Shown here piece after piece: positions 8,495 to 18,739 of a stretch of DNA of 34,529 nucleotides (position 1 is its first letter; each line of letters opens with the position of its first letter). Origin of the DNA: an uncultured Clostridia bacterium (GTDB lineage: Bacteria > Bacillota > Clostridia > TANB77 > CAG-508); NCBI GenBank assembly GCA_947601495.1, contig CANQGE010000016.1:1-34529 (forward strand), written 5' to 3'. The position numbers and the translations under genes were made by a program. Below the pieces are notes generated by a model. The model saw only the letters and a program-made list of their open reading frames with translations. It did not search any database and was not told where the DNA came from.

Positions 8495-9247
8495 CTATTC
8501 TTCGTAATTTACTATTTTACTAAATTCTTCTGGTTTTAAGCTTGCTCCTCCAACTAATCCTCCATCTATGTCAGATGTTTCAAATAGTTCTTTTGCATTT
8601 GAAGATTTTACACTTCCTCCATATTGAATTATAACTTCACTAGATACTTCTTCTCCATAAATTCTTTTAATTTCTTCTCTAATAGATTTTATGGCATTAT
8701 TTGCATCTTCTGAAGTAGCTGTTTTTCCTGTTCCAATAGCCCATATTGGTTCATAAGCTATTATTGTATTTTTTACTTGTTCATTTGATAGTCCATCTAA
8801 AGCAAGTCTTGTTTGTGTTGTTATAATTTGTTCTGCTTTTCCGGCTTCTCTTTCTTCTAAAGTTTCGCCTACACAAACTATTGGTTTTAATTCATTTTCA
8901 AAAGCAGCCTTTAATTTTTTATTTACAGATTCATCTGTTTCATTATAGTATTGTCTTCTTTCAGAATGTCCAATAATTACATATTCTACGCCAATTGATT
9001 TTAGCATTTTAGGAGATACTTCTCCTGTGTATGCTCCAGATTCTGCAAAATGCATATTTTGTGCACCTATTTTTATATTTGTTCCTTGTGCATTTGTAAT
9101 ACAATAAAATAAATCTGTATAAGGAACACATAAAATAACTTCTGCTTTTGAATTTTTAACCAATGGTTCAAATGCTTGAATATATTCCATTGCTTCATTA
9201 GGAAGCATATTCATTTTCCAATTTCCAGCAATAACTTTTCTTCTCAT
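8495..9247 (-). CDS. tpiA: Triosephosphate isomerase
   Basis: Interconverts dihydroxyacetone phosphate and glyceraldehyde 3-phosphate. The protein starts MRRKVIAGNWKMN; I prefer this ATG to a TTG four codons upstream because the AAGGA site would lie directly against the TTG. The catalytic Lys is in NWKMN, the catalytic His in IGHSERR and the catalytic Glu in AYEPIWAIGTG, with the phosphate loop GGSVKSSN and GGLVGGASL near the end. The 250 residues are normal. It lies 25 bases after pgk in the glycolytic operon. Confidence 0.97.
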   Translation of the reverse strand: MRRKVIAGNWKMNMLPNEAMEYIQAFEPLVKNSKAEVILCVPYTDLFYCITNAQGTNIKIGAQNMHFAESGAYTGEVSPKMLKSIGVEYVIIGHSERRQYYNETDESVNKKLKAAFENELKPIVCVGETLEEREAGKAEQIITTQTRLALDGLSNEQVKNTIIAYEPIWAIGTGKTATSEDANNAIKSIREEIKRIYGEEVSSEVIIQYGGSVKSSNAKELFETSDIDGGLVGGASLKPEEFSKIVNYEE

Positions 9248-9272
9248 ATAATATTTCAATCCTTTCTAAATT

Positions 9273-10457
9273 CTATAAATCTTGTAAAGCTTCAATTCCT
9301 GGTAATTTCTTTCCTTCTAAGAATTCTAGTGAAGCTCCTCCACCTGTAGAAATGTGTGTGAACTTCTCAGCTAATCCTGCTTTTTCAACAGCTGCTGCAG
9401 AATCTCCACCACCAATTATTTTAACAGCATCTACATTTGCTAAAGCTTCTGCTATTTTATTTGTTCCAATTGCAAATTGGTCAAATTCAAATAGTCCAAG
9501 TGGTCCATTCCATACAACTGTTTTAGCATTTTTTAATTCTTCTGTATACATTTCTATTGTTTTTTCTCCAATATCAAATCCTTCCCAACCTTCTGGAATT
9601 TCTTTATATGAAACTGTTTTGCTTTCAGTATTTGGATCAAATTCTTTACCTAGTTTTGTATCAACTGGTAACATTAATTTTACTCCTTTTTCTTTAGCTT
9701 TTTCCATAACTTCTCTAGCTAAATTTAATTTATCTAATTCACAAATTGAATTTCCAACTTCATATCCCATAGATTTAAAGAAAGTGTAAGCCATTGCTCC
9801 ACCAATCATTAAAACATCTACTTTTTCAAGTAAGCTATCTATAACTCCAATTTTGTCTGAAACTTTTTTACCACCTAAAATTGCCATAAATGGTCTTTCT
9901 GGATCTTCTAATGCTTTTCCTAAGAAATTTAATTCTTTTTCAATTAAAAATCCTGAAACTGCTGGTAAATAACTTGCAACACCTGTTGTTGAAGAATGTG
10001 CTCTATGAGCTGTTCCAAATGCATCATTTACATATACTTCTGCTAATGAAGCAAATTTTTTAGATAATTCTTCATCATTTTTTTCTTCTCCTGCTTCATA
10101 TCTTACATTTTCAAGAAGCATAACTTCTCTTGGTTTTAACTCAGAAGCAAGTCTTTTAGCATCTTCTCCTACAACATCTTTTGCAAGTTTAACTTCTTGG
10201 CCTAATAATCTTGTAAGTTCATCTGCTACTATATTTAAAGAAAATTCTGGTTTTACTTCTCCCTTTGGTCTTCCTAAGTGAGAGCATAAAATTACTTTAC
10301 AATCATTTTCAATTAAATATTTTATAGTAGGTAAAGCAGCTACTATTCTTCTATTGTCTGTGATTTTTCTGTTTTCATCATAAGGAACATTAAAATCACA
10401 TCTAACAAGTACTTTTTTGCCTTTAATATCAATGTCTCTAACTGTTTTCTTATTCAT
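9273..10457 (-). CDS. pgk: Phosphoglycerate kinase
   Basis: Makes ATP from 1,3-bisphosphoglycerate. The start is placed at [15 protein letters not shown] (394 aa) because AAGGAG lies 7 bases upstream and all known family members begin near here. The open frame continues 22 codons further upstream but runs into a structured, G-rich intergenic element. Hallmarks are [20 protein letters not shown], the hinge and nucleotide region [22 protein letters not shown] and the C-terminal GGGDSAAA and [13 protein letters not shown]. Second gene of the gapA operon. Confidence 0.97.
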   Translation of the reverse strand: MNKKTVRDIDIKGKKVLVRCDFNVPYDENRKITDNRRIVAALPTIKYLIENDCKVILCSHLGRPKGEVKPEFSLNIVADELTRLLGQEVKLAKDVVGEDAKRLASELKPREVMLLENVRYEAGEEKNDEELSKKFASLAEVYVNDAFGTAHRAHSSTTGVASYLPAVSGFLIEKELNFLGKALEDPERPFMAILGGKKVSDKIGVIDSLLEKVDVLMIGGAMAYTFFKSMGYEVGNSICELDKLNLAREVMEKAKEKGVKLMLPVDTKLGKEFDPNTESKTVSYKEIPEGWEGFDIGEKTIEMYTEELKNAKTVVWNGPLGLFEFDQFAIGTNKIAEALANVDAVKIIGGGDSAAAVEKAGLAEKFTHISTGGGASLEFLEGKKLPGIEALQDL

Positions 10458-10488
10458 ATTTTTTCTCCTTTTATTTTTATAAATTATT

Positions 10489-10528
10489 AAAAAAGCTGGC
10501 AATAAAGGTCCGCCCTCCACCACCAGCT
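10489..10528 (-). promoter_or_regulatory. G-rich hairpin with T run between gapA and pgk
   Basis: On the minus strand the RNA would form AGCTGG (10528-10523) paired with CCAGCT (10499-10494), followed by six T residues, which resembles an intrinsic terminator with a 23-base loop. The loop contains GGTGGTGGAGGGCGG (10524-10510), five G tracts in 15 bases. This is very unusual in such AT-rich DNA and able in principle to form a two-layer G-quadruplex. Because pgk needs to be transcribed, this is more likely a partial terminator, attenuator or RNA stability/processing element than a full stop. Confidence 0.6.
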
Positions 10529-10546
10529 CTATTATTTATATTAAAA

Positions 10547-11563
10547 TTAATTTAATTCAGCAAAATATTTTATTGTTCTAACCATTTGGCTTGTATAAGA
10601 ATTTTCATTATCATACCAACTTACAACTTGAACTTGATATAATCCTTCTTCTACTTTTGTAACCATTGTTTGTGTGCTATCAAATAAAGAACCACATGTA
10701 ATTCCTATTATATCTGATGAAACTAATGGTTCATCTGTGTAACCAAAAGAAGCACTAGAAGCTGATTTCATAGCTGCATTTATTCCATCTACTGTTATAT
10801 CATTTCCTCTAACAGTAGCTACTAAAATTGTTGTAGATCCTGTTGGAACTGGAACTCTTTGTGCAGAACCAATTAATTTTCCATTTAATTCTGGAATAAC
10901 TAATCCTATAGCTTTTGCTGCTCCTGTTGAATTTGGAACAATATTTACAGCAGCTGCTCTTGCTCTTCTTAAATCTCCTTTTCTATGTGGACCATCAAGT
11001 ACCATTTGATCTCCTGTATAAGCATGTACAGTAGTCATGATTCCTGATTGAATTGGTGCATAATCATTTAATGCTTTAGCCATTGGTGCTAAGCAGTTTG
11101 TTGTACATGAAGCTGCGGAAATAATATTATCTTCTTTAGTTAATGTTTTTTCATTTACACCATAAACTATTGTTGGTAAATCATTTCCAGCTGGTGCTGA
11201 AATAACAACTTTCTTAGCTCCTGCTCTGATGTGTGCTGAAGCTTTTTCTTTAGATGTATAGAAACCTGTACATTCTAATACAACATCAACACCAATTTCT
11301 CCCCAAGGAAGTTCTTCTGCATTTGCTTTTGCATAAATTTTTATTTCTTTTCCATCAACTGTAATTGAATCTTCTCCAGCAACAACTGTATCTGCTTTTG
11401 CATATCTACCTTGTGCTGAATCATATTTTAATAAATGTGCTAGCATTTTAGGACTTGTTAAATCATTTATTGCAACAATTTCATATCCTTCTGCTCCAAA
11501 CATTTGTCTAAATGCAAGACGTCCTATACGTCCAAATCCATTTATGGCTACTTTAACTGACAT
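10547..11563 (-). CDS. gapA: Glyceraldehyde-3-phosphate dehydrogenase, type I
   Basis: The NAD-dependent glycolytic dehydrogenase that makes 1,3-bisphosphoglycerate. Seen are the nucleotide-binding start [17 protein letters not shown], catalytic Cys153 in [19 protein letters not shown] with the catalytic His, and [15 protein letters not shown] at the end. The 338 residues are normal. It is the first gene of the gapA-pgk-tpiA-gpmI operon, with a sigma-A promoter at 11651-11679, an operator-like palindrome over the start site and a small stem (GATACTT with AAGTATC at 11585-11617) in the leader. AGGAGG precedes the ATG. No cggR-type regulator gene is next to it. Confidence 0.97.
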   Translation of the reverse strand: MSVKVAINGFGRIGRLAFRQMFGAEGYEIVAINDLTSPKMLAHLLKYDSAQGRYAKADTVVAGEDSITVDGKEIKIYAKANAEELPWGEIGVDVVLECTGFYTSKEKASAHIRAGAKKVVISAPAGNDLPTIVYGVNEKTLTKEDNIISAASCTTNCLAPMAKALNDYAPIQSGIMTTVHAYTGDQMVLDGPHRKGDLRRARAAAVNIVPNSTGAAKAIGLVIPELNGKLIGSAQRVPVPTGSTTILVATVRGNDITVDGINAAMKSASSASFGYTDEPLVSSDIIGITCGSLFDSTQTMVTKVEEGLYQVQVVSWYDNENSYTSQMVRTIKYFAELN

Positions 11564-11628
11564 AATATAAATTCCTCCTATCTTGATACTTTTATATAAC
11601 TTTATAGTTTAAGTATCTTTTCATTTAT

Positions 11629-11647
11629 TTTAGTCTATTTGACCAAA
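11629..11647. promoter_or_regulatory. Operator-like palindrome at the gapA start site
   Basis: TTTAGTC, 5 bases, GACCAAA: an inverted repeat with 6 of 7 positions matching. It lies 3 bases downstream of the gapA -10 box, where a bound repressor would block transcription. The binding protein is unknown; CggR-like sugar-phosphate regulation would be an analogy only. Confidence 0.4.
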
Positions 11648-11650
11648 AAT

Positions 11651-11679
11651 ATTCTACATCATTTCTAATGTTTTTTCAA
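11651..11679 (-). promoter_or_regulatory. Sigma-A promoter of the gapA operon
   Basis: On the minus strand TTGAAA (11679-11674), a 17-base spacer and TAGAAT (11656-11651), close to consensus. The leader to the gapA ATG is about 80 bases. Confidence 0.75.
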
Positions 11680-11716
11680 GTGTTTTTTTAGTTTTATTTT
11701 TGACTTCAAAACAAGC

Positions 11717-13079
11717 TTATTTTAATTCAGTTCCACCCCACTCTACTACTGTGTAACCGTCTCTTTCTTTTGGAATTAGTTCTTGCTCTTTTACTTTTAA
11801 AGGCAAACTTATTTTTTTCCAATCCATCATTACTCTTATTATTGTATCTGGCTTTGGTTCTATTTCTAAAGGCATTGATTCATTTATTTCTTCTTCTGTT
11901 TCAAATCTTATAAAATTATATTTGTTGCTTTCCATTTTTGGAAGCCAATAAACTATAAATTCCTCTGCCTCTCTTTCATTTAATCCTAATATTGCTAGTT
12001 TTTCTTCTAAGAATTCTGCTGTGTTCTTTCCTTCTACTATAAAGCCTTCATCACGTTTAAATTGTTTTAAGATGTTTTTCTCTTTTCCTTCCCAATATAA
12101 CGCATATAAATTTCTTCCTGTTTTTAAATCAGTTAGTTCTCCAGTTGGTTTGGCTAAAACTTTCCAGCCATCATAAGTATACTGTGGATATGATGTTGTA
12201 ACTTTTTCTGGTTTTCCTAATTTTACAGAAACTTCTATTTCCTCTTCTGGATATATGTATATTATTGGTTTTGCAAGAGCATTAGAAATGTCTAAAAAGA
12301 AAGCAAATATTACTATACAAATGCACCCAAAAATAGTTTCTGGTATTTTTTTATTCATTTTTTCAACTTTGGCTTTAGTTTCTTCCAATTCGTTTGATAA
12401 TTCATCCGTCTTTTCTGTTTTTGATAATTTCAATAATTTTTCATATTTCCCTGAAAAATATTTTTTTTCAAGGAAAAAGCACAAAATAATGCTTACAGCT
12501 ATTATTACTAATGTTTCGTCCACTAAATAAAAATATTTAACTATAATATCACTAGAAGAACTAATTTCTAGGTGGTGAGACCTTCTTTCAAAAATACCAT
12601 AATGTTCTTCTTTATATGATAAATCATCATTAGTCATTTCTTCAAAAGCTGGAGCTAATTTTTTTTCAATATGTGAATCTCTAAAACAATATATTACATC
12701 TAAACCGATTAACAACTATTAATATTATTAAAACAACAATAGTTTTCATAAAATTAACTTTTAATTTGTCATTATTTTCTTTTATTTTTTTAATTTCTTC
12801 TTTACTTATTTCTTTGTTTTTAATTTTCTCATTATTTAAATTTATTTTACTATTGTAGACCAAAGTAACTATAATTATCAATATAGTGCATAAAATTGGT
12901 AAAAATTCTAATACTGCATCTATTCTTTCATTTTCTTCCCTATATTGCATAGCATCTGGAGCTTGATCAAGTGATGAATTCCAGATATTAGCTGGAGCAA
13001 CACTTGCTTCTGCATACGCAGAAGCAAGTGTAAACATTAAAGTTACTAATAAAGCTACTATTAATACTTTTTTCTTCAT
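11717..13079 (-). CDS. Membrane protein with exported KPIIYIYP-type domain, read through a +1 shift at CGG
   Basis: Read as one gene with a one-base skip at codon 125 (CGG, 12705-12707), this gives 453 residues. They comprise a signal peptide (about 4-23), a helix (about 58-75), a helix formed only in the joined product (about 112-132), a helix (about 185-205), a Lys/Glu-rich likely coiled coil, a helix (about 250-270) and an exported C-terminal domain. That domain starts KPIIYIYPEEEIEVSVKLGK and continues with TYDGWKVLAKPTGEL and LYWEGK, a pattern I know from many uncharacterised clostridial surface proteins. Without the shift the first frame stops at 12681. The second frame has no credible start: only a TTG without a ribosome binding site, preceded by stops. 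It lies 21 bases after the macroglobulin gene, so the two probably form an operon. Pseudogene or sequence error is the alternative. Confidence 0.7.
12705..12707 (-). other. +1 frameshift site, AAT CGG T
   Basis: On the minus strand GTT AAT C GGT TTA GAT. Skipping the C joins VVLIILIVVN to GLDVIYCFRDSH in an open frame. The in-frame reading AAT CGG TTT ends 8 codons later. Same layout as the sites at 16516, 19347, 19810 and 20012: NNT, extra C, GGN. Confidence 0.65.
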
Positions 13080-13100
13080 ATTTTTCCTTTCAAAATTTCT

Positions 13101-16100
13101 TTATTCTACTATATTTATTATATTTGGTGCACTAAAAGCTTCGATACTTGGATTATAATAATCATAAAATCTTATTGCACCACCTGTAATAGTTTCAGGG
13201 TATAATGCTTTATAATTTATATTTAAGCTTATTGTATTTTCATTTAAAAAGCTTCTAATATAAATATTTATTCTTTCATAGTTATATTCATATTTTTCTA
13301 TTATACCTTGAGTCTGTAATTGTAAAAGCGAATCTTCCACCACACTACATCCTTGTGGTATATTTATTTGAATTAATCCATTTTCTATATGTACATCACT
13401 ATTTTTATTTATTGTTATTTTTTGTGATATTACATCATTTACTTTGCCATTTTGATTTATTTCTTGAGTAACGCTAATTTCATTATCTGTACTAGTTGCT
13501 TTAGAATATTCCTGATAATATTCTTTTATTATTTCATAATTTATTTTTCCTTTTTCTGGATCAATCTTTATTTTGTTTTCATCACTCACATTATCAAAAG
13601 AAATTTCATATAAATCTAAAGAATCTTTTCCTATTTCTATTGTTTTTTCAGTTCCATTTAAAGAAATTGTTATATTTTGATTTTGAATTTTTGAATTCTT
13701 TTCATAAGCATTTAGTGCTTTCAAAGATAAAACTGTTGCTTGAGTTGTTCCCCAAGTACCCCTATGATCTTTATAAGCAATTATATAAGAAATTAAAGAA
13801 TCATTTATTTTATCTTTTTCATCAAGTTTAGTTAGTGCTAATGATGTAAGAGCCGTTGTTTGAATGTTTTGATAAAATCCATTAGTACCGTAATAATCAC
13901 TTGTTTTAGAACTTATATAATATTGCTTTAGTGCAGTTTCTTCTTTTTCTTCTAATATGTCTTCTATAATATCTTTTGCATCATCTTTCATATTTAAGTT
14001 TGCAAAAATATTTGCAATTAGTGCTAAACAATAGTTATCTGTATCTTCGTCAATATCATTTTTTAAGTAATTAACCGATTTTGATAATCTTGAATCATTT
14101 GGACGAGCTTCTGATAGAGCCCAAACTATATATGCATTTTTTGTTAGTTCATCAAGATTTGTCATTCCACTTATATATCTTGTTTCAGAAGTTCTAAAGT
14201 CTCCACTTGATTTTTGTTTTGAAAATAAAAACTCTACCATATTATCTATAACTTTTTCGTCTACATTATAAACTTTTGAAAGTTCATTCATTTCCATTAA
14301 TCCATAAGCAGTTAATGAAGGTTCTGCAGGATATTTTCCATATAAAGAATATCCGCCTTTTTGCCCTTCTACTTCGTATGTTAATAACTTTTGATATCCT
14401 GTAGAAATATAATCTAATGCCTTTTCTTTTAGTTTTGAATTTTCTATTTTATTTCTTTCTAAATAATTTAACACTAAAATATCTGGATATAATGAAGATG
14501 AAACTTGTTCAAAACATCCTGATGGCATTTTTAATATGCTATCAACATTTTCTACTACTTCTGTCATAACAGAAGGATATACTTTAACTTTTATTTTTTT
14601 GGTTCCTTCTATTGCTTCATTATCAAATACAACATCTTGTGTATATTTATCATCAATTTTTCCACTCGCAGCAACTTCTTCTTTTTCTAGTCCATTAATA
14701 TTTACATTCATTGTTCTTTCTACAATGTCTGCAACTTCTCCGGCCTTTACTTCTATTCTTAAAGTATTGCTTCCTTCTTTTATTATTTCTATAGGAACAT
14801 ATACCATTTGTGTAGAATTTGGATTTACAGTAATGTTCGTTGTATAATTTCCAATTTTACTCCAATCATTTTCTTTCACATTTATTTCGTATGACAATGC
14901 ACCTTCTGTATAATTATAAACGGTTACAGGTATACTGGTTTTATCTGTAACAACAGAATTAGTTGGAAGAGAAAAATCTACAAATATTGGTTTAAATACT
15001 TTAAATGATTTTGTACTATAACCTACTTCACCATTTTTAGTATTTCCAACTGTTTGAATATTCCATGTTGTTATATTATCACTAACTGTTGTTTCATATT
15101 TTGCATTGCCATTTTCTGTTACAAGTTCAGGCACAAAAGCTAAACTTTCCAAAAATACATTTCTTACATTTTGTTCAACTTCAAATTGTTTTTCTAAATT
15201 TTCGTCTACACTTGTTTCTAATTCTGCACTAGTAGTGTCGTTTGGATTAGCAGAAGATGCAAAACTATCAATATCTGCACTAATTTGTGTTTTACTGTTA
15301 TTACTACTTGTTGAACTCATTGATCCAATCACTGACTCCATAGAATCTAGAAAAGATGAAGCACTACCAGAAATACCTGTTGTATCTCTAGCACTTTGCC
15401 ATATAGCACCTGGCGTAATGTCTGAAGCTCTTGTTTCACCATCATATAAATAATAGTCGTCAAAAGTATTTGATCTTTGATAGTGGTTTACAGTTGTATA
15501 ACTGCCATCAAAAGAATAATCGTATATATATGAAGCAAATATTACTAATATAATTAATGCAATAATAATTATAATAAATGAAACTAAATCATTAAGGCTA
15601 AAATCAAATTCAATTTTTCCATCTTCTAGTTTAATTTTATTTTCTTTTAGCACAAGTTTTCTAAATGCAATATAACATACTAAAACTAATAGTAATGCTA
15701 GTTCGTCTATTAATGCTGAAACTATATATACAACTATCCAAAATACAATTCCCTTAAACAAACTTTCAAGAACGGATTTTGCTGTTTGAGAAATTTTATT
15801 TAGCTTTTCTTTTCGTTTAATTACTACTAATAGTAAATCAACTAGTAGTAAAATTCCACATATTACTATAACAAGTTTTATGCTTCTAATGTGATGGGTT
15901 TTTAAATATAAATACCTATAAATTAAATCCATTATAGCTGCAAAAGCAAATGGAATTATAGCAAAATCTTTTACCATACTAAAAATGAAATCTTTTTCTT
16001 TATATAAAACTAAAACATATATTGCTATTGCAATTGTAAATTCAATAAATAAAATTATCATATTTGATACATTATAAAGCACATCATTAAATAAATCTGA

Positions 16101-18201
16101 AAAATAAAATGAAATTAGAGCAAAAATTCCAAGCACATTACAAATTACTTTTAAAGTTAACTTTATATTTTTGAATTTTCTACTTTTTGCTAGTTTAATA
16201 ACTACTATAAGTAGCAATATAAAGGCTAAAAGTATTGCCATAGTCAAATATTTACTTGAATCATTTAGATTACTATTTTCATAATTATATAAGTTAACAT
16301 TATCTCTACTTTGTCTTAATAATATACTTCTAAAAGTTGTTTCTGATTTTTCGTCTAATGCCATTGCATATAAATCTGCCACTGACATATCATCAGATAA
16401 TTTAATATCTTGCAATGCTAATTTTATATTATCTATTGATAAATCATTTTCTGCTAGATTTAGTACAGCATCATCTAAAATACTTACTAATAAAGCAGAG
16501 TCTACTGGATTTCCTCCGAGAATCTGACGTTTTAAAATCTATATTTAATGGATCTCCAGGTGTATATTCTGATTTATCCGTATTAATATCTATTTTTAAT
16601 TGTTTTGAAGGTTTTATAAAAATTGTAGTTTTAGGAGTTTTTGATATATTTAATCCTGTATATTTTACATATATATCAACAATGCCTGTTACATCACCTA
16701 GATTAAAATTTGCTTCTCCATTATCTGTAGAAATTATTTTTAATAATTGATTTTCTTTACAAACATATATTGTAAAATTATTATTTGGCATTCTATATTC
16801 CGAATAACTATTTAAGCCTCTTTTTACTTCTACTGATATCTCTTCGCCTTCATCATATTTTATTTTATCTGTTTTCACAACAGCAAGCTGATTATATATT
16901 TCTTCCACGTTTTCTACTTTAGTTATTTTTGTTCCAGTTGTATCCTGTGATTCTATATTGATTTCAATTGTTTCATTTCCTCTATTTACAGCAGAAAAAG
17001 AGTCTATTTCATAAGATGTTAATGTAAAGATTCCCACACCTTTATCGTCTGTAACTACTGGTTTTATAACATCCCCTATTTTAATTGTTGAGCTAGTTTT
17101 TAAAGGATTTCCATTTAAATCTGTTGTTATTATATAAATATCGTTATTTATTCCTTTTACAATACTTCCAAATTCTGGTAAGAACTCTAGTTCAAAAGCA
17201 TCTTCTCCTATAGAAATAGTTTTACTAGATTCAATCATATAATTTGATGAATCTTTTACATTACAGTTAATATTAATTTTTCCTTTTTCAGTGCAACTAT
17301 ATGTTGTTTCAAAAATTCCAGCTTCATTTGTTAATCCCGAAATTTCTTTATCATTAATTGTTCCTGTAACTTCTGCTCCTTTTACAGGTTCTCCAAAGAA
17401 ATATTTAGAAGATATTGAAATTGTTGCTGTTTCACCAACTATATATGTTTCTTTATCTGTATTTAAATTTACTTCAAAATTTGGAGTTATATATGGGTTT
17501 ACTGTAAATTCCTTGCTTGTTTCTTTACTATCTGTTGAAATGGTTAATTTATATGTACCACTGTTTACTTCATCTGCAAGTTTAAATTTTCCAGATATAA
17601 TTCCATATTCAGAAGTTTCTCCTTCATTTGTGTAAACTTTATTATTGTTACCATCATAAATATAAACAGAAACTTTTTGTTTAACTGGTGTATTATTACT
17701 TTTTGATAGAATTAAAGCTCTAAAATTAATTTCATCACCAGGCTTATAAATTCCTTTATCTAAAGAAATAATAACATTTGATTTTGAATCGTTAATTATG
17801 CTTATTGGAACTGTGCCAATATCAGAATATAATCCTGACCTTGCAGTTATTTTTAGAAAATATTTTCCTGTACTAATATTTTCTGGTATTTCTAAATCAA
17901 ATATACCACCATCATCATTATCTGGATCAATTTTGATTTTTTGACTTACATCCTTTATTTTTTTATTTTGTTCATCGCAAAGTTCAATTTTTACTTTACT
18001 TTTTATACGATCTCCATCATCTTCTTTTCTTACTTTAACTAATCCCATAATTCCAGAATTAGTATAGAAATTATTATTAGTTTCTATAGATATACTTAAT
18101 TTATTTTTAGTAAAATATAAAAATAAGTTATAAAGTAAGAATATTAAAATAAGTGCTATAATAGCATAAAAAGCTCCTTTTTTTAGTTTTTTTCTGTCCA
18201 T
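13101..18201 (-). CDS. Alpha-2-macroglobulin-like protein with membrane anchor and inserted polytopic block, read through a +1 shift at CGG
   Basis: Joined across CGG at codon 562 (16516-16518) this is about 1,699 residues, the expected size for bacterial macroglobulins. Order: signal anchor (about 12-30); repeated macroglobulin beta domains with typical phrases such as ISLDKGIYKPGDEINFRALI and VYIYDGNNNKVYTNEGE; then about eight membrane helices (about 650-895). The core region follows with FSLPTNSVVTDKTSIPVTVY, the thioester motif GCFEQ (Cys about 1229) and an alpha-helical thioester-domain barrel (KGGYSLYGKYPAEPSLTAYG, RGTWGTTQATVLSLKAL). Such proteins covalently trap attacking proteases or other nucleophiles. 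The multi-helix insertion is not usual for the family as I know it. Its own sigma-A promoter lies at 18237-18265. The second frame alone lacks a good start. Confidence 0.8.
16516..16518 (-). other. +1 frameshift site, TCT CGG A
   Basis: On the minus strand TCA GAT TCT C GGA GGA AAT CCA GTA GAC. Skipping the C joins PGDPLNIDFKTSDS to GGNPVDSALLVSILDDA, exactly the expected macroglobulin sequence. Unshifted reading ends 16 codons later at 16471. Confidence 0.8.
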
Positions 18202-18236
18202 AAAACCCCCTCTATTTTATTAATATCCATATTATT

Positions 18237-18265
18237 ATTTTACAGATAAAGACATTTTTTTACAA
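18237..18265 (-). promoter_or_regulatory. Sigma-A promoter of the macroglobulin operon
   Basis: TTGTAA (18265-18260), 17 bases, TAAAAT (18242-18237) on the minus strand, about 35 bases upstream of the ATG at 18201, with AGAGGGGG as ribosome binding site. Confidence 0.6.
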
Positions 18266-18320
18266 TATTATTTTTTATTTCTTATATAAAAATAAAAATT
18301 CTACAGTACATAAAAAAGCA

Positions 18321-18354
18321 AAAAACTCGCTAAACAAAATGTTAGCGAGTTTTT
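18321..18354. terminator. Intrinsic terminator after the 87-residue gene
   Basis: A 13-bp stem, AAAAACTCGCTAA with its complement, has an 8-base loop and is rich in T on both sides. It separates the 87-residue gene from the macroglobulin promoter on the same strand. Confidence 0.85.
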
Positions 18355-18362
18355 ATTTATAA

Positions 18363-18626
18363 TTAATTTTCTTTATTCTTTTTAAATTTTGCAAATATAT
18401 TAATTTCTTTAAAGAAGAAATCATGTAATTCAGGAAACTTAACTTCTTGGAATAAAAAGTCATGAACTTCTGTTAAAACTTTTTCTTCATGTGCAGTTAG
18501 TTCTAAAACAATTGGTTTATTCCAGTCTATTTCTTTAAATAATAAACTTTTAATTTTGCTCCACATATTAACTACTGCTGGTAAATTACCTGTTTCTGAA
18601 GTTTCTACTAATTTATATTCTTTCAT
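18363..18626 (-). CDS. 87-residue hypothetical protein with promoter and terminator of its own
   Basis: I do not recognise a family. The protein is soluble and rich in Lys, Glu and Phe. It carries two similar short stretches, EVHDFLFQEVKFPE and ELHDFFFKEINIFAK, plus an earlier LLFKEIDWNK, so it may be built from a repeated heptad-like (H-D-F-x-F-x-E-[VI]) unit. AAGGAGG lies 8 bases before the ATG. A good sigma-A promoter (18667-18695) and a strong terminator flank it, which makes it a monocistronic gene that is likely expressed in growth. No signal peptide or membrane helix is apparent. Confidence 0.8.
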   Translation of the reverse strand: MKEYKLVETSETGNLPAVVNMWSKIKSLLFKEIDWNKPIVLELTAHEEKVLTEVHDFLFQEVKFPELHDFFFKEINIFAKFKKNKEN

Positions 18627-18666
18627 CGTTATTTTTCCTCCTTAGTATATGCAATACTATATAATA

Positions 18667-18695
18667 TTTATACTACATAGAGGCTTATTTATCAA
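18667..18695 (-). promoter_or_regulatory. Sigma-A promoter of the 87-residue gene
   Basis: TTGATA (18695-18690), 17-base spacer, TATAAA (18672-18667) on the minus strand, 40 bases upstream of the ATG. Confidence 0.7.
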
Positions 18696-18739
18696 TATTT
18701 TTTGAGTTAAGTTTATATTAAATTTTAATTACTAAATTG

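Noticed and set aside
9352-9789. Plus-strand open frames opposite pgk and opposite spoIIIA, ileS and the acyltransferases
   Set aside because: They are antisense shadows of well-recognised genes, rich in Leu/Phe/Ser from reverse reading and without ribosome binding sites.
10458-10523. N-terminal extension of pgk ([12 protein letters not shown]...)
   Set aside because: No ribosome binding site before it, AAGGAG lies before the internal ATG, and the extension is only the translation of the G-rich hairpin.
11717-12715. The downstream part of the KPIIYIYP gene as an independent gene starting at a TTG
   Set aside because: The TTG has no ribosome binding site, lies just after several stops, and begins within a membrane helix that the upstream frame completes.
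13101-16415. The thioester half of the macroglobulin as a separate gene
   Set aside because: Its first possible start is a TTG 34 codons downstream of the shift point, past residues (GGNPVDSALLVSILDDA) that are clearly coding and typical of the family.
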